From an uncultured Draconibacterium sp. (GTDB lineage Bacteria; Bacteroidota; Bacteroidia; Bacteroidales; Prolixibacteraceae): a stretch of DNA of 64,000 bases. This document shows positions 26,659-36,080 of the stretch, piece by piece. Where the stretch lies: positions 3,078,001 to 3,142,000 of the forward strand of contig NZ_OY775906.1 in assembly GCF_963675065.1 (NCBI RefSeq), read 5' to 3'. The notes below the pieces were generated by a model. The model was not told where the DNA came from and did no database searches. It saw nothing but the letters and a program-made list of their open reading frames with translations. The position numbers and the translations under genes were made by a program. How positions within the stretch are numbered: position 1 is the stretch's first letter; each line of letters starts with the position of its first letter.

Positions 26659-26690
26659 TTGGAGATTTAAAACGTAAATGTATTACTTTG
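26659..26690 (+). promoter_or_regulatory. acpP-fabF-rnc promoter
   Basis: TTG at 26659-26661 is followed after 21 bases by TTACTTTG (26683-26690), one mismatch from TAnnTTTG. The predicted start near 26696 gives a leader of about 44 bases before acpP. Confidence 0.6.
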
Positions 26691-26739
26691 CAGCGAATTA
26701 TTTGAAAACAAAATTTAGTATTAATTAAAATTAAGAATT

Positions 26740-26973
26740 ATGTCTGACGTTGCAGCAAAAGTAAAAGCAATAATCGTTGATAAATTAGGTGTTGACGAAA
26801 GTGAAGTAACTACAGAAGCATCTTTCACTAACGACCTTGGTGCTGACTCACTTGACACAGTTGAATTGATCATGGAATTCGAGAAAGAATTTGATCTTGC
26901 TATTCCAGACGACGAGGCAGAAAAAATTTCTACAGTAGGTGAAGCAGTAGCTCACATCGAAGCTGCTCTCTAA
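26740..26973 (+). CDS. acpP: Acyl carrier protein
   Basis: This 77-residue acidic helical protein carries growing acyl chains on a phosphopantetheine arm. The attachment serine is in LGADSLDTVELIMEFE near residue 38. It is the first gene of acpP-fabF-rnc, an arrangement found in many bacteria. The candidate promoter upstream is strong by Bacteroidota standards. Confidence 0.98.
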   Translation: MSDVAAKVKAIIVDKLGVDESEVTTEASFTNDLGADSLDTVELIMEFEKEFDLAIPDDEAEKISTVGEAVAHIEAAL

Positions 26974-27009
26974 TTTTACCAAAAGAAGTTATATTCATAG
27001 AATTCATTT

Positions 27010-28251
27010 ATGGAATTTAAACGGGTAGTAATAACCGGTATTGGAACCGTTAATCCTTTAGGGAATTCCGTTGAAGAGTACTGGAAGAATCTTAAGAACG
27101 GCGTAAGTGGAGCTGGGCCTATCACCCACTTCGACGCTTCGCTGCATACCACAAAGTTTGCATGCGAGATTAAAGATTTCGATCCTCTTCAGTACATGGA
27201 GAAAAAGGAAATTCGCAAATACGATCTGTATACACAGTATGCATTTGCTACCGCGGCCCAGGCTGTTGAAGACAGTAACCTTGACCTGGAAAAAGTTGAC
27301 GGCGACCGAGTTGGCGTTATTTGGGGTGCAGGAATTGGAGGCTTGGAAACTTTCCACAAGGAAGTAAGAGCTTACAAAGAGGAGCGTCCTCGTTTTTCTC
27401 CGTTTTTTATCCCTAAAATGATTGCAAACATTGCAGGTGGATTAGTCTCAATTAAGTATGGATTCAGAGGTCCGAACTATACAACTGTTAGTGCCTGTGC
27501 ATCTGCCTCTCACGCAATGATCGACGCTTTAAACATGATTCGCATGGGCAAAGCCGACATGATGCTTACAGGAGGTTCTGAAGCAGGAGTTAACGAAGCG
27601 GGGATTTCCGGTTTCAACTCTATGCGGGCTATTTCAACACGCAATGACGATCCGAAAACTGCTTCGCGCCCATTTGATAAAGACCGTGATGGTTTTGTTA
27701 TGGGTGAAGGTTCAGCAGCGTTTATACTCGAAGATTATGAACATGCGAAAGCTCGCGGAGCAAAAATTTACGCAGAAATTGCAGGTGGTGGCATGTCTGC
27801 TGATGCTTATCATATGACTGCTCCTGATCCGGAAGGAAGAGGCGCTAATTTAGTTATGAAATGGGCATTGGAAGATGCGGGTATAAAACCTGAAGACGTT
27901 GATTACATCAACGTTCACGGAACTTCAACTCCGCTTGGCGACATTGCAGAGCCTAAGGCTATTCTGAAAACATTTGGCGAACATGCTTACAAACTAAGCA
28001 TCAGTTCAACCAAATCAATGACCGGTCACCTTCTTGGTGCCGCCGGAGCTGTTGAAGGTCTTGCAAGTGTTCTCGCCATGCGCGAAGGCATTGTTCCACC
28101 TACAATCAACCACTCTACACCAGATCCTGAAATTGACGAAAAGTTGGATTTCACATTCAACAAAGCCAAAGAAAGGGAAATCAATGTAGCTATTAGCAAT
28201 ACATTTGGTTTTGGGGGGCATAATGCAACAGTAGTTTTTAAAAAACTATAG
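27010..28251 (+). CDS. fabF: 3-oxoacyl-[ACP] synthase II
   Basis: FabF condenses malonyl-ACP with acyl-ACP to elongate fatty acids. The 413-residue enzyme has the Cys-His-His triad: the cysteine in TVSACASASHA near residue 163, the first histidine in NVHGTSTPLGD near 303, and the second in KSMTGHLLGAAG near 340. The C-terminal NTFGFGGHNATVVF is typical. It follows acpP by 36 bases. Confidence 0.98.
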   Translation: MEFKRVVITGIGTVNPLGNSVEEYWKNLKNGVSGAGPITHFDASLHTTKFACEIKDFDPLQYMEKKEIRKYDLYTQYAFATAAQAVEDSNLDLEKVDGDRVGVIWGAGIGGLETFHKEVRAYKEERPRFSPFFIPKMIANIAGGLVSIKYGFRGPNYTTVSACASASHAMIDALNMIRMGKADMMLTGGSEAGVNEAGISGFNSMRAISTRNDDPKTASRPFDKDRDGFVMGEGSAAFILEDYEHAKARGAKIYAEIAGGGMSADAYHMTAPDPEGRGANLVMKWALEDAGIKPEDVDYINVHGTSTPLGDIAEPKAILKTFGEHAYKLSISSTKSMTGHLLGAAGAVEGLASVLAMREGIVPPTINHSTPDPEIDEKLDFTFNKAKEREINVAISNTFGFGGHNATVVFKKL

Positions 28252-28257
28252 TACACT

Positions 28258-28989
28258 GTGGTTAGAAAAATAGTACAACGAGTAAAACTCTTTTCGTCTG
28301 ATCGAAAAGAGTTTTATTTGTTTTTAAAAGATCTTTTAGGATTTTACCCCCAAAATCTACGTTTGTACGATCTTGCTTTTATTCATAAGTCGGCTTCGAT
28401 AGTCGATTCGCAGGGCAATTTTGTAAACAACGAACGTTTGGAGTACCTCGGCGATGCCATTCTTGGTGCTATTATTGCCGATTTTCTGTACAATCGTTTC
28501 CCGCAGGAAGATGAAGGTTTTTTAACCAAAACCCGGTCAAAACTTGTAAACCGTACCATTCTCACACAATTAACGCACGAAATGGGTTTGCATATATTTA
28601 TCGATTCAAACACCACAAAAAACATCGATAAAAGCCATATTTACGGCGATGCACTTGAAGCGCTGATCGGTGCCATTTATCTCGATAAAGACTATAAAGC
28701 GGCAAAGTTTTTTGTTACAAAAAGAATCCTGCCCCAATTTGTTGATCTGAACGAAATTGAACAGGAAGACTCGAATTTTAAAAGCCAGTTGATTGAATGG
28801 AGCCAGAAAAACAAACGCGAAATAGAGTTTGAAACCACTGAAGAAACCGACGAAAAAATTAAGCAGCCACGATTTAAATCGATTGTTAAAATCGACAATA
28901 AAAAGGCCGGCGAGGGTGTTGGAACTTCTAAAAAAGAAGCCCACCAAAAAGCAGCACACGAAACATTAAAAAAGCTCGACCAGCTTTAA
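28258..28989 (+). CDS. rnc: Ribonuclease III
   Basis: RNase III cleaves double-stranded RNA in rRNA and mRNA processing. The 243-residue product has the signature NERLEYLGDAILGAIIADFLY near residue 60 and the second acidic cluster YGDALEALIGAIYLD near residue 125. A C-terminal dsRNA-binding domain ends in KKEAHQKAAHETLKKL. The start is a GTG, six bases after the fabF stop, with no ATG nearby in frame that keeps the N-terminus. Confidence 0.96.
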   Translation: MVRKIVQRVKLFSSDRKEFYLFLKDLLGFYPQNLRLYDLAFIHKSASIVDSQGNFVNNERLEYLGDAILGAIIADFLYNRFPQEDEGFLTKTRSKLVNRTILTQLTHEMGLHIFIDSNTTKNIDKSHIYGDALEALIGAIYLDKDYKAAKFFVTKRILPQFVDLNEIEQEDSNFKSQLIEWSQKNKREIEFETTEETDEKIKQPRFKSIVKIDNKKAGEGVGTSKKEAHQKAAHETLKKLDQL

Positions 28990-29027
28990 TATATTCTGTG
29001 CTCTCACAACTTATTCGTTACGTTTAT

Positions 29028-29035
29028 TAAATTTG
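29028..29035 (+). promoter_or_regulatory. Candidate -7 element for the LAB_N protein gene
   Basis: TAAATTTG fits TAnnTTTG and lies 17 bases upstream of the ATG at 29053, predicting a leader of about 11 bases. No TTG is seen at the usual distance. Confidence 0.45.
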
Positions 29036-29052
29036 CCCCGCAATAACAATAC

Positions 29053-29739
29053 ATGGAAGGGATTTTAATTATTGGGCTTGGATTTTTTGCCCAGGGATTA
29101 TTCTTTATCCGCACCATTGCGCAATGGTTTAAATCGGAGAAAGAAGGTGAAGTAATATCGCCGGTAATTTACTGGCAGATTAGCCTGGTGGCATCAATAA
29201 TGATGCTAACCTATGGAATTCTGCGCCACGATTTTGCCATTGTTATGGGGCAATCGTTGGTGTACGGAATTTACATCCGAAACCTTCAGCTTAAAAATGT
29301 GTGGACCAAAATGCACTGGGCCATAAAAGTTCTCGCCCTGACTATTCCTGTTGCCTACTGGGTTTGGCTGCTTACCTCGGGCAGCTTTGCCAACATACTG
29401 CACAACGAAGATGTATCGCTTTTCTGGATGATTTGGGGAACCACCGCACAAATAGTATTTATCTCGCGTTTTTTTTACCAATGGATTCACTCCGAGAGTA
29501 AAAAAGAATCGTACTTTCCACTGGGATTCTGGATCATCAGTACTTGTGGTTCGCTAATGATTTTTACCTATTCGATTATCCGTCTCGACCCGGTACTTTT
29601 TGCAGCTCACAGTTTGGGACTTTTTACCTACATGCGAAATATTGCTTTGCATTATGGCAAAAGCAGTTTGTTTGAAAGGCTCAACAAAATTCCGATGCTG
29701 AATAAGGTTATCGGGAAAGTATCGGATAAAATAAAGTAG
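29053..29739 (+). CDS. Membrane protein with two LAB_N (lipid-A biosynthesis N-terminal-like) domains
   Basis: The 228-residue protein contains two tandem copies of the LAB_N pattern. The first spans about residues 5-75 (FFAQGLFFIRTIAQWFKSE...GQSLVYGIYIRNLQL), the second about 130-205 (FISRFFYQWIHSE...AHSLGLFTYMRNIAL). Each copy has about three helices and the Arg-Gln-Trp/SE motif. LAB_N domains occur next to lipid-A glycosyltransferases and resemble SWEET/PQ-loop-like triple-helix bundles. A doubled unit suggests a complete small transporter or flippase-like fold, which is inference. It stands alone after rnc. Confidence 0.78.
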   Translation: MEGILIIGLGFFAQGLFFIRTIAQWFKSEKEGEVISPVIYWQISLVASIMMLTYGILRHDFAIVMGQSLVYGIYIRNLQLKNVWTKMHWAIKVLALTIPVAYWVWLLTSGSFANILHNEDVSLFWMIWGTTAQIVFISRFFYQWIHSESKKESYFPLGFWIISTCGSLMIFTYSIIRLDPVLFAAHSLGLFTYMRNIALHYGKSSLFERLNKIPMLNKVIGKVSDKIK

Positions 29740-29832
29740 CCTCGTATTTCCCGATTGTTTTAACGGCTTTTTAAACGGCCGCTTAAAAATAAACTACAGC
29801 CAGCGTGGCCTGTGCAACTTTTCAGCTATAAC

Positions 29833-29863
29833 AAAAAAGCAGGCCTCTAAAATGAAACCTGCC
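29833..29863 (-). terminator. Terminator after the short ExbB-like gene
   Basis: On the minus strand GCAGG pairs with CCTGC and is followed by TTTTTTG. It lies about 22 bases past the stop of the ExbB-like gene. The stem is short, so strength is uncertain. Confidence 0.5.
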
Positions 29864-29884
29864 TCATAAAATAAATTACATTGT

Positions 29885-30265
29885 TTAATTGTTTCCTGTC
29901 ATTTTCAGTTTAATAAATTCTTTTAGCACATAGTAAATCGGTAAGGAAACAAGCAATACTATTAGCCCCCAAATAGTACTGTAAAAGCTAACAATCGCTC
30001 CGCCCATAACAATTTCGGGCGAAATATCGCTAGCGGCACGTATAGCCTCCAAAGCCTGTACAATTCCAATAATTTGCGACAGTACACCAAATGCGGCGGC
30101 AAATAGCCCGGCCATTCGAATCAAGCTCACCAGTTTCAAATCATAATGCTTTTGCACAGCCATCTGATAAATTTTTATCCCGGCCACTACCAGCATTAAC
30201 AAGCCCATTACAGTAATTACTCCCATAAACGGGCCACCTGCTTTATGAAATTCTAAAAAGTTCAT
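29885..30265 (-). CDS. Short MotA/TolQ/ExbB-like membrane protein
   Basis: The 126-residue protein carries three helices (about 15-33, 50-72 and 88-112) and the family's channel pattern, FGVLSQIIGIVQALEAIRAASDISPEIVMGG, which resembles GFMGTVIGMIGAF...DISPSLVAGG of the full ExbB at 3889-4698. It lacks the long N-terminal part and no exbD gene adjoins it. It may form a reduced proton channel or have another partner. Its divergent neighbours are a LytS/LytTR pair, but a functional link is not shown. Confidence 0.72.
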   Translation of the reverse strand: MNFLEFHKAGGPFMGVITVMGLLMLVVAGIKIYQMAVQKHYDLKLVSLIRMAGLFAAAFGVLSQIIGIVQALEAIRAASDISPEIVMGGAIVSFYSTIWGLIVLLVSLPIYYVLKEFIKLKMTGNN

Positions 30266-30483
30266 GATAGTTAATTTTAAAGTTTACACCGGCAAGCTAC
30301 AGCAGTTTGTTCTGTTAGTGCGAATTTAATCGTTTAACAACCACAAATCAACGCTCAGTAACAATTTCCGGGAAGTATAACTTATCAGGCGGCTTTTAAG
30401 TTATTCATCTTCATTTCTGTGATTTTAGACGATAAAAATAGGTTAATCCGAAAATCCTCGATAATTTACGTATTAATTGTGTT

Positions 30484-31569
30484 ATGACCGACAAGATCCA
30501 ACATATAATAACCCGGGTAAAAACCTCGAAATACATCCGATCTGCCTATCACGTAGCATTTTGGATAATGGTTGCCTGTTTCTACTTTTTCATGTTTAGC
30601 TGGAACAGTGCTTTTCGCGAGGCTACTATTATTTTCTCGGCCGGGCTGCTGCCGGTGGCTATTTTGCTTACCTACTTTTTCAACCACTTTTTAGTGCCGC
30701 GCTACCTCTGGAAAAAACGCTACGGTCTGTTCTTTTTGTATAGTTTGTTTACCCTGCTTTCCGGCGTTTGGCTTTCCTTACTTATCGTTTTTTACGCGCT
30801 TATTCATATTCTGAAGAACAAAGCAATGATCGATCCGTCGGTGCTTCACCCCGAGCTACAAGTGATTTCGTTGAATTTCATTGTATTTTTTGCCATCGCC
30901 GTAAAACAGATAAAACGTGCCTATTTTATTCAGCAGGAAAAGAACGAACTGGAACGAAAAAAACTGAATACGGAGCTGAGGCTGAAAGAAACCGAATTGA
31001 AGTTGCTAAAAGCACAGATTCATCCTCATTTTCTTTTCAACACGCTGAATAACCTTTACGGGCTTACCATAGAAAAATCGGACGAAGCACCGGGGCTGGT
31101 GTTACGCCTTTCTGATATTCTTGATTATATTCTTTACCGCTGCAACGAAAAAAATGTTTTGCTTTTTGACGAGATTTTGAACCTGCAAAACTATATCGAA
31201 ATTGAAAAGCTGCGCTACTCAGAGAAACTAAGTATAACAACTGATTTCCCCAAGGAAACCAATAACCTGCAAATTGCACCACTGCTTCTGCTGCCATTTG
31301 TAGAGAATGCGTTTAAACACGGTGTGAGCCACAATCCCGGCACAGCAGAGATTACATGCAGTTTAAAAACACGACACACCTCCATGGTATTTAAAATCGA
31401 AAACTCAAAAAATCCGGCAAAACCATATATTAAAAATCTGTCGAAAGGAATTGGCCTGAGTAATGTAAAAAAACGGCTGGAGTTACTTTACCCCAAAAAA
31501 TACAAGTTAGAAATCGACGAAAAAGAAGCGACTTTTTCAGTAACTTTAGCACTAGAATTAGCTGAATAA
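30484..31569 (+). CDS. LytS/YehU-type sensor histidine kinase
   Basis: The 361-residue protein has about four N-terminal helices (residues 20-135), a charged coiled coil (about 140-180, KNELERKKLNTELRLKETEL) and a His_kinase domain. The phospho-acceptor region is IHPHFLFNTLNNLYGL near residue 180, and the ATP site LLLPFVENAFKHGVS near 275, then GIGLSNVKKRLELLY. The LytTR regulator gene overlaps its stop by one base, so they form a two-component system. The signal is unknown. Confidence 0.92.
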   Translation: MTDKIQHIITRVKTSKYIRSAYHVAFWIMVACFYFFMFSWNSAFREATIIFSAGLLPVAILLTYFFNHFLVPRYLWKKRYGLFFLYSLFTLLSGVWLSLLIVFYALIHILKNKAMIDPSVLHPELQVISLNFIVFFAIAVKQIKRAYFIQQEKNELERKKLNTELRLKETELKLLKAQIHPHFLFNTLNNLYGLTIEKSDEAPGLVLRLSDILDYILYRCNEKNVLLFDEILNLQNYIEIEKLRYSEKLSITTDFPKETNNLQIAPLLLLPFVENAFKHGVSHNPGTAEITCSLKTRHTSMVFKIENSKNPAKPYIKNLSKGIGLSNVKKRLELLYPKKYKLEIDEKEATFSVTLALELAE

Positions 31570-32267
31570 TGTACCGCTGTATCATCATAGACGACGAACC
31601 CATTGCCATTAGGGTAATCCGGAACCACCTGTTGGTTTTTACCAATTTCGAGATTGTTGCCGAGTGTAGCAATGCGTTGGAGGCAATGCCTGTTCTGCAA
31701 AAGGAAAACATCGACCTGCTGTTTTGCGATATCCAGATGCCACAAATTACCGGCGTCGATTTTATTCGCTCATTACTACACCCGCCCAAAGTAATTTTTA
31801 CAACTGCCTACCGCGATTATGCCATCGATGCATTTGAGTTAAACGTGGTTGATTACCTGCTAAAACCCATTTCGTTCGAGCGTTTTACCAAGGCCATTAA
31901 CCATTTTCTGGAATTACAGACGGCTAATCCTACGTCAACATCAGAAAAGCAAGAAACACGAGAATTTATTTTCCTTAAAGCCGATAAAAAACATCATAAA
32001 ATAAATCTTACCGAGATCCTGTATTTCGAAAGCCTTGGCGATTATGTAATTGTTTACACCAACGACCAAAAAATTGTAACCAAAGAACGGATCAGTCATC
32101 TCTCTGATTTACTTCCCGCCAAACGTTTTATACAAATTCATCGTGGTTATATTATTTCTATTGATAAAATTGAATCGATTGGTGCCGGGTTTGTAGAAAT
32201 TAAGGATAAAAAATTACCTGTTGGGCGAAATTACAAACCCGATGTTCAGAAATTATTGTCGCTTTAA
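31569..32267 (+). CDS. LytTR-family response regulator
   Basis: The 232-residue regulator has a receiver (DDE at 8-10, phospho-acceptor Asp54 in LFCDIQMPQITG, and Lys in YLLKPISFERF) and a C-terminal LytTR DNA-binding domain (FLKADKKHHKINLTEILYFESLGDY, then RFIQIHRGYIISIDKIESI). Its ATG overlaps the kinase TGA region (TAATG), which implies coupled translation. Targets are not evident locally. Confidence 0.94.
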   Translation: MYRCIIIDDEPIAIRVIRNHLLVFTNFEIVAECSNALEAMPVLQKENIDLLFCDIQMPQITGVDFIRSLLHPPKVIFTTAYRDYAIDAFELNVVDYLLKPISFERFTKAINHFLELQTANPTSTSEKQETREFIFLKADKKHHKINLTEILYFESLGDYVIVYTNDQKIVTKERISHLSDLLPAKRFIQIHRGYIISIDKIESIGAGFVEIKDKKLPVGRNYKPDVQKLLSL

Positions 32268-32321
32268 ACCTTTCCATTTCTAATCTGTTTTACCTACTTT
32301 TAAAACCGGATTCTAAACCGC

Positions 32322-33206
32322 ATGCAAAACAATAAATACATTTTCAGAGAAGGTTGGATATCGATTATTGCCAACACAATACTTTTCGCACTGAAATATT
32401 GGGCAGGAATTGTAACAGGCTCGGTGGCTTTAATTGCTGATGCCTGGCATACACTAACCGATTCAGTTTCGTCGGTTATTGTTTTGATAGGAGGTAAAAT
32501 ATCGAGCAAACCGGCCGACGACGATCATCCGTTCGGTCACGGTCGTGCTGAACATATTGCTGCTGTTATTATAGGCGTTTTACTTGCCATTGTTGCTTTC
32601 GATTTTGTACTGAAATCAGTAGATAAATTTGGCACCCGCGAACAAACCGTCTTTGGAACGATTGCCTGGATAGCTACTATTATTTCAATTGTGGTGAAAG
32701 AACTGTTGGCCCAATATGCTTTCTTCGGGTTTCGGAAAACCAACTCATCAATATTAAAAGCTGATGGCTGGCACCACCGCACTGATGCACTGTCATCGGT
32801 TGTCATTTTAGTCGGCTTATTATTTGGGAAATATTTCTGGTGGACAGATGCTGTTTTAGGACTAATTGTTGCCGGTATGATTGGTTACGCCAGTTTTGAA
32901 ATTCTGTCGAAAGAAATCAAATCACTTCTTGGCGAAAGTCCTTCTGATGAGTTATTGGAAAAAATACATAAAACAGTTAGCCAAAATTGCGTAATTCGGG
33001 TTAACCTTCATCACATACATTTACACCACTACGGCAACCACACCGAAATGAGCTGCCATATAAAACTCCCCCCGGAAATGACACTCTACGAAACGCATGA
33101 GATCTGCACAAAAATTGAGAAGGCTATTAACGAGGAATTTGGTTTTTTCACCACCATTCACCCTGAGCCGTTGAACGATAAACTCAAAACATTTGAACGC
33201 TATTAA
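32322..33206 (+). CDS. Cation diffusion facilitator (CDF) metal efflux protein
   Basis: The 294-residue inner-membrane antiporter exports divalent metal in exchange for protons. It has about six helices and a C-terminal cytoplasmic domain (from about 205). The metal site comes from helix 2 (DAWHTLTDSVSS) and helix 5 (DGWHHRTDALSS), each HxxxD, a pattern associated with zinc. The histidine-rich segment HHIHLHHYGNHTEMSCH in the C-terminal domain may also bind metal. Specificity is inference. Confidence 0.92.
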   Translation: MQNNKYIFREGWISIIANTILFALKYWAGIVTGSVALIADAWHTLTDSVSSVIVLIGGKISSKPADDDHPFGHGRAEHIAAVIIGVLLAIVAFDFVLKSVDKFGTREQTVFGTIAWIATIISIVVKELLAQYAFFGFRKTNSSILKADGWHHRTDALSSVVILVGLLFGKYFWWTDAVLGLIVAGMIGYASFEILSKEIKSLLGESPSDELLEKIHKTVSQNCVIRVNLHHIHLHHYGNHTEMSCHIKLPPEMTLYETHEICTKIEKAINEEFGFFTTIHPEPLNDKLKTFERY

Positions 33207-33342
33207 AGCTGAATTTCACTCAAAAAATATTTTTGAGCAAATTCCAACTTTCTTAATCGTGCAAAAACATAATTAGTTCGCTTGAATATTAATTTTTTTC
33301 CATATTTTTACTATCTATTTAATTTTTTTAAAAACTAACTAA

Positions 33343-34884
33343 ATGAGAAAGATATCAGTTTTGTCAATTTTAGTAATCCTCCTGTCTATGCTTCAATCCT
33401 GCTCTGAGAAAGTTGAAACCGACCTTGCAAAAACGGCTTTTATACCGAAACCAACCAGCGTAACAGCTACAGGCGACGGCTTTAACCTTAACAAAGCCAG
33501 CGTAATTTATGTGCAGGCAGGTAGTGAAGGAGTGCTTCGTTCGGCTGAGATACTGGCTGAAAAGATTAACCGGCTTACCGGGGGATCGGTTACCGTAAAA
33601 CCAACCACCACACCTCCTTCGCGAGAAATTTATATTTCCAATGTCGACAACGGACATTTAAGTGAACAAGCTTACGAGCTGAAGATTGAAAAACACCTGA
33701 TCTCAATTAAGGGAGCCGATGCCGCAGGATGTTTCTTTGGCGTTCAAACGCTTTTGCAAACCTTACCTGTTGAAGCAGATAATTCGCAGCCATTATACGT
33801 ACCAACCGGAACTGTAACTGATTCACCGGAATACACCTATCGTGGTGCTATGCTCGATGTTTCGCGCCATTTTTTCAATGTTGACGAAGTAAAACAATTC
33901 ATCGATTTTCTGGCTATGTACAAAATGAATGTGCTTCACCTGCACTTATCAGATGACCAGGGCTGGCGAATTGAAATTAAATCGTGGCCAAAACTTACTG
34001 AAATTGGTGGTCAGACTGAAGTTGGTGGTGGCAAAGGTGGTTTTTACACACAAGAGCAATACAAGGAGCTGGTTCAGTACGCTGCTGATCGTCAGATTAT
34101 GATCGTTCCTGAAATTGATATGCCAGGACATACCAATGCAGCACTTGCATCATACGCCGAACTAAATTGCGACGGCAAAGCCCGCGAGCTATACACAGGG
34201 ACTGAAGTTGGATTTAGTACACTTTGTACCGATAAAGAAATTACTTACCAATTTATCGACGATGTAATTCGCGAGTTGGCAGAAATAACTCCCGGCCCAT
34301 ACATCCACATTGGTGGAGACGAATCGCATGTTACAGCACACGACGACTATGTATATTTTGTAAATAAAGTTCAGGACATCGTAAAAAAACACGGTAAAAA
34401 AATTATTGGCTGGGACGAAATTGCTAATGCCAAATTAATTGACAATGTAACTGTACAATTTTGGGCCGATGTTAAAAACACGACAATGGGCGTTGAAAAA
34501 GGTGCACAGGTATTAATGTCGCCGGCAGCACGCGCATACCTCGATATGCAGTACGATTCAACAACTCACCTGGGCTTGCATTGGGCCGGTTACATTGAAG
34601 TGGATCATGGTTACGATTGGGATCCGGCAACACTGGTTGAAGGTATTACCAAAGAGAATATTTTAGGAATTGAAGCGCCGCTTTGGTCGGAAACAGTTAC
34701 CAATATCGATGAAGTGGAATACATGACATTCCCTCGTCTGCCGGGATATGCCGAAATTGGCTGGACAGCACCGGGCGATAGAAGCTGGGACGAATATAAA
34801 ACACGTTTGGCGAAACACGGCAAACGATTCGAGGCATTGGGAATTGATTATTACAAATCAGCCCTGGTTCCGTGGGAAGAATAA
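33343..34884 (+). CDS. Beta-N-acetylhexosaminidase, GH20 lipoprotein
   Basis: The enzyme removes terminal beta-linked GlcNAc/GalNAc by substrate-assisted catalysis. The 513-residue product has a lipoprotein signal with lipobox LQSC (Cys20), a GH20b-like N-terminal domain (about 35-150) and the catalytic barrel. The Asp-Glu pair lies in HIGGDESHVT near residue 326; HLHLSDDQGWRIEI and PEIDMPGHTNA are also family motifs. It is probably anchored in the outer membrane. It opens a small glycan-degradation group with a fucosidase and a hexokinase. Confidence 0.94.
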   Translation: MRKISVLSILVILLSMLQSCSEKVETDLAKTAFIPKPTSVTATGDGFNLNKASVIYVQAGSEGVLRSAEILAEKINRLTGGSVTVKPTTTPPSREIYISNVDNGHLSEQAYELKIEKHLISIKGADAAGCFFGVQTLLQTLPVEADNSQPLYVPTGTVTDSPEYTYRGAMLDVSRHFFNVDEVKQFIDFLAMYKMNVLHLHLSDDQGWRIEIKSWPKLTEIGGQTEVGGGKGGFYTQEQYKELVQYAADRQIMIVPEIDMPGHTNAALASYAELNCDGKARELYTGTEVGFSTLCTDKEITYQFIDDVIRELAEITPGPYIHIGGDESHVTAHDDYVYFVNKVQDIVKKHGKKIIGWDEIANAKLIDNVTVQFWADVKNTTMGVEKGAQVLMSPAARAYLDMQYDSTTHLGLHWAGYIEVDHGYDWDPATLVEGITKENILGIEAPLWSETVTNIDEVEYMTFPRLPGYAEIGWTAPGDRSWDEYKTRLAKHGKRFEALGIDYYKSALVPWEE

Positions 34885-34913
34885 AAGAAACTGATTGGAT
34901 TAAAATATCGATG

Positions 34914-34944
34914 ACGGGTTGCAAAATTGCAGCCCGTTTTTTTA
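34914..34944 (+). terminator. Terminator after the GH20 gene, overlapping the convergent stop
   Basis: ACGGGTTGCAA pairs with TTGCAGCCCGT (one G-U) around an AA loop and is followed by seven T. The T tract runs up to the stop codon of the convergent YCF48-like gene. Confidence 0.85.
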
Positions 34945-35979
34945 TTTAAATTCTACCTTCGTAATACTTCCGTTGCTTCCGGCTGCAAAACCAGCTAGCT
35001 TGCCGGGAATTGCTCTAAACGTATAATAACCTTCGCCGGAAAGAAAGTTCCAGTTAATTCCACCATCAGTTGAAATATCGCAACCGGTTTTTCCGATAGC
35101 GAATACAAACGAATCGTTACCAGCTTTTACCTCCTGCACACACGAGCGGTATTCTTTTGGCATTGTTACAGCGGGCTGCCAGGTCACTCCACCATCAAAA
35201 GTATACGATGCAATATTGGTATTCAGTTCCGGCTGGTCGTAAATTCCTCCAACAACAATTCCTTCCCGGTCATTTTTAAAGGCTACAGAAAATATTCCTG
35301 ATGATGCCAGTCCACGAACCATTGGCGTTTTGCTTACTTTCCACGATTTCCCAAAATCATCAGAATAGAACACACGCGCAGCTATACCGCCACTGGCGAT
35401 CCATGCTTTCCCAGATGGCAAATATTCAATACAGGTATTTGAAGCTGCAAAGTTGGCCTCTCCTGTTTCCACAGGTGGAATATCTGTAACCTGATCCCAG
35501 GTATTTCCGCCATCTTCTGTTCGCAACACAAAAAACTTTCCGTCAATCGGATCGCTGACAGCCAAACCATTTTTTGCATCGGCAAATTTTATCGAGTTAA
35601 AAAATAAGCCACTTGTCGTATCGCTGAAAACCACATTCCACGTAGCTCCACCATCAACAGTTTTGTAGCCAAATTCAGGGCCGGCAACACCAAAAACAAG
35701 GGCCGTTTTTTCGTCCCATGCATGAATACTGCGAAAATCATTCTGTTCAGGTCTGGGAATGGAAACATCTTTCCAACTATTACCTCCGTCAGTAGATACC
35801 AACACAGTTCCTCCCGAACCACTGGCCCAAACAATGTCTTCATCCACTACATACAAGCCCCGAAAACTGGCTTCTGTATTCGTTTGAAGTTCTGTAGATA
35901 CTATGGTGGTCGGTTTTTTAGATGAAAGCTGGCAAGAAAATAAAAGTAAAATAAAAGCGGAAGTCAGAAGAAATTTCAT
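34942..35979 (-). CDS. YCF48/BNR-like beta-propeller lipoprotein
   Basis: The 345-residue protein begins with a lipoprotein signal, lipobox LFSC (Cys16). It then repeats the pattern VSTDGGNSWKDV / KTVDGGATWNVV / RTEDGGNTWDQV / SDDFGKSWKVS / TFDGGVTWQPA / STDGGINWNF about every 45 residues. These Asp-box repeats indicate a six- or seven-bladed propeller like plant YCF48/Hcf136 and BNR proteins. Sialidase activity is not supported: no arginine triad is recognisable. It is likely a binding or assembly protein in the envelope; its target is unknown. Confidence 0.85.
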   Translation of the reverse strand: MKFLLTSAFILLLFSCQLSSKKPTTIVSTELQTNTEASFRGLYVVDEDIVWASGSGGTVLVSTDGGNSWKDVSIPRPEQNDFRSIHAWDEKTALVFGVAGPEFGYKTVDGGATWNVVFSDTTSGLFFNSIKFADAKNGLAVSDPIDGKFFVLRTEDGGNTWDQVTDIPPVETGEANFAASNTCIEYLPSGKAWIASGGIAARVFYSDDFGKSWKVSKTPMVRGLASSGIFSVAFKNDREGIVVGGIYDQPELNTNIASYTFDGGVTWQPAVTMPKEYRSCVQEVKAGNDSFVFAIGKTGCDISTDGGINWNFLSGEGYYTFRAIPGKLAGFAAGSNGSITKVEFK

Positions 35980-36080
35980 GTAAGTATATTTTTTTATAAA
36001 ACTAAAATAAAAATAATTGTAAGTTTATGGTTTCAGAAGCCTTTTCTGATTAATTTAAATCATAATCTAAAACCAACAAA

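Noticed and set aside
34942..35979. Sialidase
   Set aside because: Asp-box repeats are present, but the arginine triad and catalytic Tyr/Glu/Asp arrangement of sialidases are not recognisable.
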